A model generated the notes under the pieces. It searched no databases. It had not been told where the DNA came from and was given only the letters and a program-made list of their open reading frames with translations. This document shows positions 12,978 to 24,601 of a stretch of 64,000 bases of DNA, piece after piece. The number at the start of each line of letters is the position of its first letter. The stretch's first letter is position 1. This stretch comes from Botryosphaeria dothidea (lineage: Eukaryota; Ascomycota; Dothideomycetes; Botryosphaeriales; Botryosphaeriaceae), in the NCBI GenBank assembly GCA_011503125.2, contig WWBZ02000002.1, positions 930,001 to 994,000 of the forward strand, written 5' to 3'. Both the position numbers and the translations under genes were made by a program.

Positions 12978-15900
12978 GCTAACTCGTGATTTGGAATTGT
13001 TTTGGATCAGGCTTGCCGGAGCAGAAAAGAAGAGCGGCGGTGAAAAAGAGGATGGGATTGCTTTGCGCAGCAGATTTGGCGTTGGGGGACGCTCAGCAGA
13101 GCCCAAGGAAGCTCCTGCCGGCTGTAGGGCTACCAGGCGGCTTGACGCGTGGCGCTGCATTGCTCCTACCACAACATGGGGTTTCCGCAGCGCGCATGCA
13201 CGCCTGACGGCAGGCCGGCAGCGCATCAGAGGCGCAACAAACTCAGAGCAATACCAATGTCTGCTCGTGGCTAGACAGCTCCCTTAATGCACGCCTGCGC
13301 GGACATGCTGGGATTGGCTTTGAGCTGCACAGCCTTCATTTCAGCTGCTCGTCGCTGCGCCATCTCTGGCCGCTTGGATTCCAGGAGGTTGCGACGCGAA
13401 TGCGAACGGGCGAAAAAGCATCGCCAACAACATCCCACTAACGCCCTGAAAGCTTGACACGGAGCTGTGGCCGTGTCGCGCCACTCCAGGACGGCCGACG
13501 CAGCGCGTGACAAAATCTGGTTCCTGCCTTATCACACGTGGAACCGGTACAGCCATGCTGCCATGGCTGAACGCCGTCGTAAGAGCATCGGACGAGCAAG
13601 CTGAAGGCTGCTTCAGCAAGAAGGGGAACAGGTTCTCAGATGTGAGCTGAAGTAGGCAGACCGGTTAGTTCATGGGTGACAGCGGCGGCCCGCAACCGCG
13701 ACGGTCGCTCGCGCTTGGACGGGACAAGGGGCTGCGCATCGTCTGCCGTCTGCCGCGATCTCAGATCTCATCCATGCACGGCGGTCCGAGCGGTGAGCCT
13801 TGCAGCATCCTCGTTGTTTCCGCGCGAATCATTCTACGGGGTAGCCGAAGATGCGATCACCCGCAAACGACCTATCCGCACCCGGCCTGCTCAGCCCCGC
13901 CTCTGCGAATATCCAGAAACTTGGAAGGCTCAGCAACGGCAACAGCAAGCCTCCACGCAAGGGCGCCCTGCGACCGGCCTCAGCAGGATCGATCAGACCA
14001 CTGTCGCTAATGCCTGCTACCCCGAGGTGTCCCTGCAGCGATGCCAGCTGCTCCACGAGGCATCCACGAGGGCCCCACCAGCCCGTTGAGGAGGGTGGCC
14101 TCCTAGTCGCGAGCCGTCCTAGACACGCTTTGAAGAAGCGGCTTTCTGAAACCCGTGGAGGCAACCTCTGCGTTGCACGACAGCCATGTTAAGGGTTGGG
14201 CCGAGACTCCGACGCTGGACGCCTGGGGCATTGCCGTGTGATCTGGAGCACGTCCGGAGGGCACCTCATGGCGGTACAGTCTCAAACTCTGTGCTCACCA
14301 CGTGCGTTGGCGCCGCAACCGAAGCTCTGACGGCGGCGGCGGCGGTTTGGAGGCTGTGGCACACGAGCCTGTTTCCGAGGTGCATAGAGAAAGCAGCAGA
14401 GTCGGCGGCGGCAGATCTGAATGGTGGGCGGCGGAGAAACAGCTGCCTGCGCTAGAGTGCGACCGCTGATCATTACTCGTAACTTAGTGCTGCACATGGA
14501 TCAGAAGGATGACTTGCGCATAACGGCCCACTGTCAGCGCAGGAGAGAAGATCACCTCCAGCCGCGTGAATTTGGAAGATAGCTACCGATAGTACAGAAA
14601 AAAAAAACTCTCAGAGCAAGTGACTGCCGTAGAATAGCTGGGAGAGTCGAGCCGCGCAGACGCCTCCTATACCACCTACGTGACATAGACGTCATCGCGG
14701 GCACGGAGATGTGCAAAGACGTACGGCCGCAACACCCACGTGGAAGCCACTGCATACAACTGCAGTTCAAGCTGCTGTGGATGCGGATAGACGGGGCGTA
14801 GCACTTTGGGCGGGTCCGATGCTGTGGATTCGGGTCCAGATCTCTATCGACCATCCCCGGCGTAGCGAGATGAGATACGGCTGGGAACAGCTGTCAGCTT
14901 TATGCACGAGACGTGAAACAGACTTCCTTCACCGTTGACGAGTAAAAAAGCACATTCCACGTTCTTGGCTGCACCTGTATCAGTTCCTTTTCAGGCAGGC
15001 TTTCTGGCACGCAATTTGGCGCCTGAATGCGCGGATGATCCCGAGATTACCAGGTGCGTTCGTGGAGCTGCGCCTGTTTCCGTGCTCGTAAAGAGTGGCG
15101 CATCAAGCCACTTTCTACGCAGGGTTCCAGAAGAGCCGTGGTCCGGGGTGGCGTCGAAGCGCCTATGATTCGTCGCCTTCCTCTGCTGTCTCTCGAAGTC
15201 CCCGTCGGCTCGTTCGTTCAGAGCCGAGAGATCCAGAGCAAGGGAGCTTCAGCATCGACGATTCGGGCGTTGCAGGAGAGAGAGATGGATGAGCTTCTCC
15301 GATCCCCGCAGCCAGATGTGAAGAAACCGTCGAGGCCAGCAAAATCTGCACTGCGGATTACAGCGCACACCGCGCTATCGGGAAAACAACGACGATCGGC
15401 GAATTTTTGCCCCCCCCCCCATTTTCCCAAACGGATGTCCGGGCTGATCCAGCCCCTGGAAAGGTGAGCACACTTTGTTTTGTATGCCCAGTTAACATAT
15501 TTGACACCTCCAATAGTCTCCTGTGCATGGCAACACAGCCGTTTGTGGTGTCCCCACCTGGTCTGTGCCCGAAAGCCACGCGCAGAACGACGGCACAGTT
15601 CTCTGATTGCGGTGTGAGAAGTGAACTTGAGGGAAGCGCTGACCCTGAGGTCGGCGCCCGTTCCCGGGACGATCACGGCTGCAGCCCTCGGTAGGAGGTT
15701 GTTCCGCCAGTGCAGCGGCAGGCATGAGTTGGCCTGGCGCAGGCACCAATAGGACAACCGTCTCTCCTTCGCTGCCTGGCAGGCCTTGAAGATCCTCAAA
15801 GTATGATAAGGGGAGGGGGGGCCACTGCGGGCGAAGAGCAACGCTTTACGTGGACTCACAGGCCTGCCGCCATTGGAAAGCCACAGGGTCCCGGAGCAGC

Positions 15901-16474
15901 GGTAGCTTGCTTCTTGAGTGGGGTTCTGAACCTCGCATGTCCGGAATAGTCCATCTGCCGCCCAGGATGGAGAGGTAGCGTGGAGGCGATGTATCTCGGG
16001 CAAGCCACCAATGCTTCGTCGACGGAGTGTCACACCTGGAGCATTCTTGGTCATGGAACCCCATCAGACCACCTCGCAAGGAGCGGCACGGACCGCACGG
16101 TTGGTAACCTTCTCAATGTGTACGTTTGGGCGCTGATGCATCCATGTTTCTGGGTCAGCTCTCGGATGATCTTCTCACATCACCATCCATCGGGAGATCG
16201 GTAGGTGCCGCAGGTCACGATCTTCGCGAGATCTGCAAAGCGTGCTTGGCCAATATCGCCGCCTGGTTGCTGCCCGGCGGGCTCTTTTAAAACGCAGGGT
16301 GGCACGCATGGGGTGGGTAGTGGGACGAGCGAGTGCTTTCGCATCTGCGAGGTTCGGCTGATTGTGAGGAGGTGCAGCAGACCATCGTTCTACTTGCAGG
16401 AACCACACTCGGCTCCAGACCGCCCATCGGAGCATAACAGCAGCAGCGCTGCGTTCGGCAGACCCCACAGCAAG
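12978..16474. other. GC-rich spacer with scattered coding-like fragments
   Basis: No complete gene is supported. Two plus-strand pieces look like exons. One is 13851-14030, starting MRSPANDLSAPGLLSPASAN, rich in Ser, Pro and Ala. The other is about 15185-15360, containing the segment ALQEREMDELLRSPQPDVKK. They could be 5' exons of the small gene that starts at 16475, since an acceptor-like CTACTTGCAG at about 16390-16399 precedes an open frame into it. I could not find a consistent chain of donors and acceptors. CRE/bZIP-like ACGTCA and TACGTGAC sites lie at 14677-14696. A minus-strand frame at 15218-16054 has random composition and is not called. Confidence 0.35.
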
Positions 16475-17151
16475 ATGGCTTTGGCTAAGCTCGCGCCCAG
16501 CAGAACGAAGGCAGACTTCTTCCAGAGGTTGGGCCTGTCGGAGGACAACCCGGCCCACAGGGAGCTCTACGAGCTAATGAAGGTGGGTAGCGCACGGACA
16601 GAACCCTGACCAAACGGGAGCCTTACTCATCAAGCTTGCAGGAAGAGGCGGCCGAAGGACGGAGGCGGACCAGCCAGGACCCGTCGAATCTGGTGCCGCA
16701 GTGCCGCGCAGACCCCACGGTGCAGCCGCCGTATTCATCGAACCAGATCACGGAGACGGCGATGCACCGCGAGGTGCTGAACGTGTACAACGCAGCCAGC
16801 GCGCGGACACGGCCGTATTACCAGCAAGGCCACTACATGGACGGGCGCAACGAAGACAACTGGATCATCCGGTGGCTGCTGTGGCACGTCTTCCGATACC
16901 GGGATAACAGGAACCGGCACCGAGGTAGCGGAGCATCGTCCAGCGTGACTACCAGCGACGCTGACGGCCTAGGTGCTGCAGTTCCCTCTCAGGACGGGTC
17001 TCCGGACGGCAACAACAATGGCGGGGGCGGGTCAACGGGTGAGTGCGTCTGAGCGGCGCCGGCGCCGAGGCGCCGTTTCAGAAGCCGTCAGGTGCGAGGA
17101 CGAGAGCTAACGCGTTCAGCAGAAATGTATGACCCCGTCCGAGATCTGTGA
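16475..17151 (+). CDS. Small three-exon protein of unknown function (about 178 aa)
   Basis: Exons at 16475-16582, 16642-17038 and 17120-17151 are joined through introns 16583-16641 (GTGGGT...GCAG) and 17039-17119 (GTGAGT...GCTAAC...TTCAG). The joined frame is intact and the last exon is only 32 nt. An alternative acceptor three bases on would remove one residue. The protein starts MALAKLAPSRTKADFFQRLG. Its middle has an aromatic, Arg-rich block (NEDNWIIRWLLWHVFRYRDN) at about residues 102-121. That block is followed by a Gly/Ser/Asn linker and a C-terminus ending EMYDPVRDL. I see no signal peptide and no clear membrane segment. I do not recognise the family. Splice signals that all agree, and a change from ordered to low-complexity sequence, argue that it is real. 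Further 5' exons are possible. Confidence 0.6.
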
Positions 17152-20093
17152 GGCCTGCGGCGGAGGGTGCGACGCGGTTGGGAGCCCGTGGGATGGAATA
17201 CGGCGGCAAGACATGCTTCAGCGGCGGTCTGGTAAAGACGCTGTGTCGGATAGATGGGAATACGGCGCGAGGCAGCCGGGCGCTCCTGGCCGTTTGTTTC
17301 CTTTGTCATTCTTCTCTTTTTTTTTTTTGTTTCCTTGCGGTCATTCTCTTTTGCTTCCACTCGGGCACAGTCCTTTTCGGCAGCGATTCTTTTCCCGGGC
17401 AGGTAGGAGTTCTCACAAATACAAAGCAGTCCTTTTTTCTCCCATGAAGCCCTAGCTCTTGCACACGTCATCGGGCCGCGACCAGAATTCCGGGCCCTCG
17501 TCGGAAGCAGGGAGGGCTTAACAATGCTCTTGCGAGCGGGGTATGGGCACGGGAACGTGGAGGAGGGCGGTGCTGGGATGATGGGTGGATCCGGAAAAAG
17601 AAGGCACACGCGTGGGATGTTTGGTCGGGGAAGCTGCGAAGCAGGCAATGAGAGAGATTTATGGCGCGGACATGTGCTCGGACCGGTGGAGTGAGCGGGC
17701 CCGGCGGCGATCCAGACAGACGGGCTCGTCTTCGGGCAGAGAAGGGGATCGTGGCTGCTGAGCTACTGGGGGCCCGGCACAGAGCTTAAATCAACTTCGC
17801 TCTCTTGGGGGCGCACGCCTTGGGACGATGCAAGGGCGGAGGCAGTGCAGGCTCCATTGCTGCACACTGCCGTGGCGGGTCGGGCGGCCGGCGCGGGATG
17901 GGAGAGTTGAGGAAGGAGAAAGAGGCACCGTTGCGGACGGTGAGCAGGGCGTCGGCGGGCCTTGCGGTGCCACGGGCTGCGCACACTCAAGGCGACGCAG
18001 GCTGGCGGATTTCTGACGTCGGTGCCCGGTGCCTTGTGAGATGTGAGGCCGGGATAGTGGTCAGTGAACGGAGCAGGCTGGCTCGCACGCACGCACGCAC
18101 GCGGCCACACTGCTGCGCGCAGAGGCAGCACGCGTCGCCGATTGCTGCCTCCACCGACGCAGTCTGCAGATCCCATGTGCTCCTCCGACCCGCCGCATGT
18201 TCCGTGGCGCACCGCTCCCGCCAAAGCCCACGCTCCATCGCGCCCATCAGCTGTTGGTGGCTCCGCTCCCCAAAACACCTGGCTCCGGGCCCGCCTCACC
18301 CACGACACACTTCACCCCGCCTGCCCTCCCGTCACGCGCTGCCCAAGAGCGCCGTTACCGCGTGCGCCTGCTGGCCAACGGCTCTTCCCGCAGCCTCAAC
18401 AGCCCTGCTGCCATGCCAAGCTCATCACCCCAGCCAGCTGTCGTACAGAGGCAATGCGAGTCTGCGCAGCATAGCGCAAACCGGCAGGGGTGCCACGCGC
18501 AACTAGGCGGCCCTTTCCAGCCAGTCATCAAGCCGCACGCCCGGCCGTTGGGACAGTCCGCATTGGCTTCCTCCACGGCCCTACCACGCCTGTTATTTCC
18601 GAACCTGGTTAGGGTTCACCATTGGCCCCGTCTGGGACATGCTGCCAGGGTATACATGCAGCTGAGCTCTTTCTGTACGCTCTCCTACGTGCGAACTTGT
18701 TGCAGATTCGGCCTGAAGCAGACCGCTTCTCTCCAACGTCGTGATCATCGTCTGAGATGCGACCCGCCGTCGTGGTCCACCGTTCAGAGCCCGCCGCACA
18801 TCCCGGAGAAGCCGCGTGGGTTCTGTCCACAACAACCGTCTCCTTTGGCTCCGCCTCAAGCACGTGCTCTAGCCTGGATGCTAAGGTTTCAGCACCTTCA
18901 GGGCGTTGGTGATGACCTCAGACGTGCAGCTTGCCGCTACGCGACACTGAACCATCCCTGGCCATGCACGTCATCACTGCGCTCCAGAAACCATTTCCTG
19001 CCAAATCTAGATACGTGAAACGAAACTTGCCAGAATTGCCTCCAAACGGCTCCCCCAACGACACCGCTGCACTTGCTTAACGCAGGGGGTGTGGGGTATC
19101 TGCGCTATATTTCTTTTTGCGCGTCGACTCCGAACTTACCGATCGCACCATGTCTCCACTGCGATCTTCCAGACCCTTGCAGCTGCTGTTCTATCGCGCA
19201 CATTGTCTGTCACGGACCGCGGCGCCCGTCGGACTTACCAGGCTGCAATTCCGCCATCCGAAGTCTGTAGGGCACAACACGTCTTGCAACGGGCCCACAA
19301 GACCGCTCATCGCCGATGACTTATTTCCTCAACCAGAAGACGCAAACAGCCTGCATGGGATAGCGAGATGCAGCGGTGAGCCCCCCAAATCAGAACACCG
19401 GGCGGGTCTGCCTGCAAGCAATGACGACTGCTTACCTCTTCCGTCAACGCCGGCCTGCAAGAGCCCCCAAAGGAGAACACCTCTCGCCTGATATTGGGAG
19501 CACGATGTACTCATCTCAACTTCGGCTATGCAACTGTCAAGCGCGCGGCGGGTTTGGCCCCCAATTGCTAGCGTACACTAACTTGGTACGCGGGCATTTA
19601 CCATCTAACCAACGTCATCTGTTGTCAGCTCCACAAGTCAATCGTAGTTCAAGATCTTCAAAGCTCTTTTATGATGGAGTACGATTAGAAACATCGAAAT
19701 CGTACTACTTTGTGAGAGCCATGGTTGGTAAGTCCCACTAGCGCTGGACGCCGTACGACACGACGAGCAAGGAAGCTGTTGCACCGTGCATTGGCACCTC
19801 AATCCTTTCGCGCGCACACTGTCGTTTCATCTGGACCGCATAATCGAGCAGTTTTGTCGTTCAGGAATCATCATGATCCTCGGGTCACACAGCTCAAAGA
19901 CCCGCCTTGCCGCCGTGCATAGCATCTTAAACAACCACCTCTGACCACCACCCCTCGCACTTAGGGCCGTTCATGTGAGGAAGAACTCGCAGATAGTCAC
20001 TCGATTTTATCCAGCAGGCAGTGGAGACTGGATACACATCACAGTGCTCGTTTCTAGCAGCAACGGAGCCAGTGCCTCCGTGCTTTCAATGGT

Positions 20094-20381
20094 TCAATCA
20101 TGCGAGCTATGACCGATGATTGCGTTAACAAAAGCTGTGAGTATCTTAGCGACATGATTTCTCCTATAGGTATCGATGGCGCGAAGTGAGTCAAGAACAT
20201 TGGCCACGCTATCAAGCAGGCGCGAGTACCTCGCGACACTCTTTACCCATTCAGCGTATACCGTTCGCAGCACCTTCCCATAAGATCTGACTTTCGCGTT
20301 TGTTCCGGAAGATTCATTTTCAGGTGCCGGCTTCTCCGCGGCATCGTGAGTCAGACGCTGTCCCGATCCTTCCCTTGCCAA
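20094..20381 (-). pseudogene. Coding-like fragment, possible relic
   Basis: A 95-codon open frame whose second half reads like folded helical protein (VLRTVYAEWVKSVARYSRLL, then a segment with IDTYRRNHVAKILTAFVNAI). It sits in a region with no other coding signal, and I could not join it to flanking exons. The spacing of hydrophobic residues is faintly like the N-terminal Goodbye-type helical domain of fungal STAND proteins. That resemblance is from memory and weak. It may be a gene relic, a single exon of a missed gene, or chance. Confidence 0.25.
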
Positions 20382-21377
20382 ACTCTAACCGCTACCCGAC
20401 TTCTTAGATCTACAATCTTTTATACCAGATACACCCGCGAACGACTTGCTCATGGCCTGATGCCGGAATCATATGGCGGCCGCGTGACCTAATTGCTGAC
20501 GATCACAGTCTTGATCGCATGTGTGGGTCGCATCCTTCCTCCCGGTAGCGAGCTGCCCCCGCTCAACATCACGATCCGATTGACAGATCTCTTGATTCAA
20601 GAGTCCTCAGGGCCCATTTCAGGCGCAAGACAAGAAGGTAGTTCCGAGCTCTATCTATCCTATTCTTCTTTCTTCTTCTGATTGATAAGAAAATCTCCTG
20701 ACTCGGTTTAGAAACACTCACACAAGTCGTAGAGTGATGTCCGCTTACCTAATGTGTACCATCCTACGCTGCAAATATTTTCTTCGCACGTTGTTCTTCC
20801 CTCGTTTTCAATAACACCTCAATCCTTCCGTAATACCATACCTCACTGGATAACCAATCATCATCTTAGTACTCCGTATCATGAGTTAATCCCTAGCCAA
20901 CTGAGAAGCTGCCTTCCCCTGAACACTACGGCCGCTGACCGGATAAAACCCACTTTTGAGGGTCGCATGCCTGGCAAGCCCCCTTGTAAGCCACCTAGCT
21001 AATCGGTAACGGGCGAATCGCCTCAAAGACGTACTCAGTCCGGACACACGTGGCCGGACGATTAGCCCCGGAGGGACCTAGCCACCTGATCCAACGTCCT
21101 CACGAATACGCCCTGCGGAGCTCATATGTTAGGCCAGACTTCTCGCCGCCCTACGGCGTTTCCTCGACACCAACACCTTCAACAGAGAGGACTGGTAGAG
21201 AAGGCGTCGAATTAGCACCCTTGCTGAACTTACGTCGAGCTGCAGGATCCGCACTAGCCTAGCCGACTTCGGACACAGAAGCCATACCTGACCAACATCC
21301 TTCTTCGCGACCAATTGCACCTGTTCCTTCCTGCATCGACCTTCAATTCCCGGAAACAATACTGCTTCCGTCATAAA

Positions 21378-21413
21378 ACCCCGTCAGCCCCTAGCTCTGG
21401 GAGCCGACGGGGT
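21378..21413. repeat. Imperfect inverted repeat (hairpin)
   Basis: Two 14-base arms, ACCCCGTCAGCCCC and GGAGCCGACGGGGT, pair at 12 of 14 positions across an 8-base loop. The outer eight base pairs are perfect. The surroundings hold no gene. It could be a terminator, the end of a small degenerate element, or chance. Confidence 0.5.
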
Positions 21414-21897
21414 ATATTCGAATACGAAATACGAACATGATCCTTCCGAGGACCTGACTTCAGCTCATGGGCAATCATTGGTCGAGAGAAGTATCTGTTC
21501 GAGATAACGAAAGGAAAGGAAGGAATCAAGAGGGCAGAGAAGGACAGACCAACGCAGGTATAGGAAACATGATCTCATGTATACTGGTTGAGCGAATACC
21601 CTCTAACCTCATCCCTGCTTGCCATCGTCTAAACGTTCATCCACCACACGAAGAGTGAATGACAGGAACTTTGCACGTGAAGTGGGTCTTATGCGAACAG
21701 TCTTACATATCATTTTCTTCTCAAGCGTGTAGCTTTAGGAATGACGAAGAGAATAAGCCAAACGCCTACGCTATGCAATAATCCTTTCTGTCAAGCCTCC
21801 TGGCTCATGTTTCATGAAACCCCGACATATCCTTTAAAAACCCCGCAAACGAATTCTCCCAGACACGCATATAGAAGCGCCTTTAAGGCGAAAATGC

Positions 21898-24044
21898 TCA
21901 CGCCGCAGTACCCACCTGCCCCTGTTGTTGCTGCTGCGCCAGCGCCATCTGCCTGCCCAACTCCTCCCTATACGTGCCCACCGCCTTCCTCACCGCCTCG
22001 ACCGTCGGCCTCATGACGCTCTCGACCTGCGCCCTACCACCCTTATAAACGTTCTCGTCCAGGGCCCTCGCCCGCTTGCCCGTCCGTGCCATCTTCTCCT
22101 CCAGTCTCCTCCTGCCCTCGGCGATCAGCTTCTGCCTCTCGCGCTCCGCCTCCTCCGCGACGGCTTTGACGCGCTCGACGCTGCGCTCCAGCGTCTCAAC
22201 CAGCGTGCCCAGCTCGCCCGCGCGGTCCGCATCGCCGCTGTTGTACACGACCCAAAAGTAGTGCAGGAACTCGACCGTCGTATTGTGCGTCAGCGACAGC
22301 GCGTTGACCGACGCCTCGCTGAGCCCGTACCCACTCTCCCCAAAAGGCACCACCGCGAACGAGCCCAGCGTCGTCGAGAGGTCGTTGTTCTGCGCGCGAC
22401 GCGCCTTGATGGCCCCTAGGATCTGATTCGTCGCGGCACCGCGCGCGGCCTTTGTGCCGACGCGCTGGCGGGCCGGCTTGCGGGCGTCTTCGTCGCTGTC
22501 GCTGTTGTCGTCGACGTTGATGACCGACTGCAGGTTGACGCCGTTGCCGCCGATCTGGAGGTTGCTGGCGTCGAGCTCGCGGCGGAGGCTCTTGAGGACG
22601 TCCGGGGGGACCTGCTTGGCGTAGAGCCGTGCTTCCGCCGACGACTTGTTGTCCCGCGCGAAGAACTGTCTCTGGTCCTTGATCTTGAGCACGACACGGT
22701 TGTCGTCGTCGCTCCGCTGTAGGTCGTGTAGTCGCAGCTGCTCCCACGTCGCCTCGTCCATCCCAGCTGGTCCATGTAGATCCACGTCCGCGGGCGTCAC
22801 GTCCGCCATCATGGTCTCACTGACCCTGTTCAAGCTCTTCAAAATGGGGACCTTGTCGTGACCGCTCGGCCTCATCGTCAGGTCCGGTGCATTACCCTTA
22901 CGCTGGCTATGATTCGACTCGTTGCCCTCCATGTCCAAGAAATGCGGGACACGGTCGAGATTCAACCCCTTCGCCTTGTCATTCTCGTCCGTGTCATTGA
23001 GATACTTGTCGAACTTGGGATTCATGGGGTCCATATCCGTGAGCTTCTCGCCCTTCAACCTCTTATACAGCCTGCTCGCGAAAAACGCGCACCAAAACTC
23101 CAACTCCCCCATCGGCGGCACGAGATCGCTATACACCTTCCTGACCAGGGGGTGCTGCTTGAAAATCGTCGAGATCTGCTGCTTCGTCAGGCTCGTCGAC
23201 GGCGTGCCGTCGTCCCTGATCTTGAACTTGATGACCGACAGCGCGTTGACGGGCCCGCGCTGCTGGCTCAGCTGCACCGCGTGCGCGCGCAGCAGGCGCA
23301 CGCGCGTCGACCAGAACTGCCGCGAGAACTGCGAGTGCGAGATGCTCTCGGGCTTGCCCTTGAGCGCCTCGTAGAAGCGCCGCTGCGTCGCCAGGTCCTT
23401 GCTCAGCAGCGACCGCTGCAGCTCCACGTCCCCCAGCAGCCGCTCGTCCGCGTACGCGCCGTCGCCGTCGCCATCCCCGTTCCCGCCGCCGTCCGCGTCG
23501 TCCCTTTGTCTCTGCTGCTGCGGCGGCGTGTCTGCACCGCTACTCGGCGCTGCGGCCGCGGCCTCCGACACGGCCTTCGCGATCGCCATGGCCGACGGCT
23601 GGCCGGAATGGTCGGGCGCCGGGGCGGCGGCAGCGGCAGCGGGCATGGGGGCATTGGAGGCGGCGGCGCTGCGGTTCTTGGCGGCCTCGATGGCGGTGCG
23701 GAGGGTGTTGGTGATGGCGACCTGGTCATCGCGGGCGGTCGGCGAGGTGAAGGCGAGGACGTACGACTCGGTCGCGACGATCTTGATGGAGACTTTGGCG
23801 CTGCTGGCGGGCGTCTGCTGCAGGTCTTTTGAAATCGTGGCAGCTCTGGTCAGCCTCTCTGCATCTCCGTGGCGGGAAGAAAGAGAGAGAGGAAAGCAAA
23901 CGCACTGGCAATGTCGGACACGGCTATGGTCAGCGTCGGCGGGGCGCCTAGCGGCTGCGCGGGCGTCCAGAGGACGGTGCGGTTGTCCTTGGACACGGAC
24001 AGAATGCCATCCTGCTTCTTGTACGAGGCGGACACGCGGGACAT
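21898..24044 (-). CDS. TFB1: TFIIH core subunit Tfb1/p62
   Basis: Subunit of transcription and DNA repair factor TFIIH. It scaffolds the core and contacts activators, TFIIE and Rad4/XPC through its N-terminal PH-like domain. Exon 24044-23906 encodes the start (MSRVSASYKKQDGILSVS, then VLWTP). The intron 23826-23905 has donor GTGCGT, branch GCTGAC and acceptor AAAAG. Exon 23825-21898 completes 688 residues, with the junction reading ...DIANLQQTPA. The PH-like domain covers residues 1 to about 105. An Ala/Pro and Gln/Asp/Gly linker follows. Two BSD-type segments lie near 175-225 (VELQRSLLSKDLA...FWSTR) and 258-310 (ELEFWCAFFASRLYKRLKG, with the paired F-W typical of BSD). The C-terminal half has the helical region expected of p62 and ends in a Gln-rich tail. 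Nuclear. The non-CAG acceptor is the only unusual point. Confidence 0.93.
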
Positions 24045-24601
24045 GCTGGTGTGGTGGAGGGAGCGAGGTGCGAGTCCGCGCGGCGGGCCCTGCAGTGGCT
24101 TTGTCCCCAGGCGTGCCCTTGACTCAGGCAGACGCGTTGCGGGTGATCTCCGGTGCCTAAGGCTGAAACTCATCATCAGCCGCGTCGTTAGTGGCTGGTG
24201 CGCTCCTCCAAAGTCCTTGCCGCTTTGTTCAGGCCGTCTTCGAAGCATTGCAACATCCATAAAGGTGCTGTCCATAAAGCACACGTGCCATGTGCCTCAT
24301 TTCAAATCCTCTAATCCTGTGGACTGCTACCTCGCATCAAGAGAGCGGATTGAAGAAGATTCGAAAAAAAAAAAATAGCAACTAGCATTCCATCCATTGC
24401 ATTAAACTGAAATCCAATCATGAGTTAACCCTCGAACAATATCCATTTTCCTTTGGGAATTCCGCGCCCGGAATCCAAGAATACTGAGCGGTACGGCCTA
24501 TCTCCGTTTGTCCCCTTTTTCAGCCAGTCTCGCGGCCAAAACCCTTGACCCATGGGAACACAGTCTTCTTCAGAGGGTATTTCCCCATCCACCACGTACT
24601 T
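24045..24601. other. Spacer between Tfb1 and the membrane F-box-like gene
   Basis: This holds the Tfb1 promoter and the 3' flank of the next minus-strand gene, with an A12 run near 24364-24375. No gene is seen. Confidence 0.5.

Larger units (their letters stand above)
17152..21897. other. 4.7 kb gene-poor region
   Basis: No gene is supported. The left half (to about 19000) is GC-rich with long but random-looking frames. It includes a short CGCA/ACGC tandem run at about 18089-18106 and a T-run at 17318-17329. The right half (19000-21800) is closer to 50 percent GC. A minus-strand fragment at 20094-20381 and a hairpin at 21378-21413 are listed separately. I recognise no transposase or reverse transcriptase motif. 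Degenerate repeats cannot be excluded without comparison. Confidence 0.4.

Noticed and set aside
15218..16054. 278-residue minus-strand frame
   Set aside because: Random-looking composition, no splice or domain support, overlaps other frames of similar length; length alone is weak evidence in GC-rich DNA.
17805..19018. Plus-strand frames of 233 and 273 residues
   Set aside because: Cys/Arg/His/Pro-rich random composition in overlapping frames; no motif.
22858..23832. 324-residue plus-strand frame
   Set aside because: Antisense to Tfb1 and Arg/Leu-rich; a shadow.
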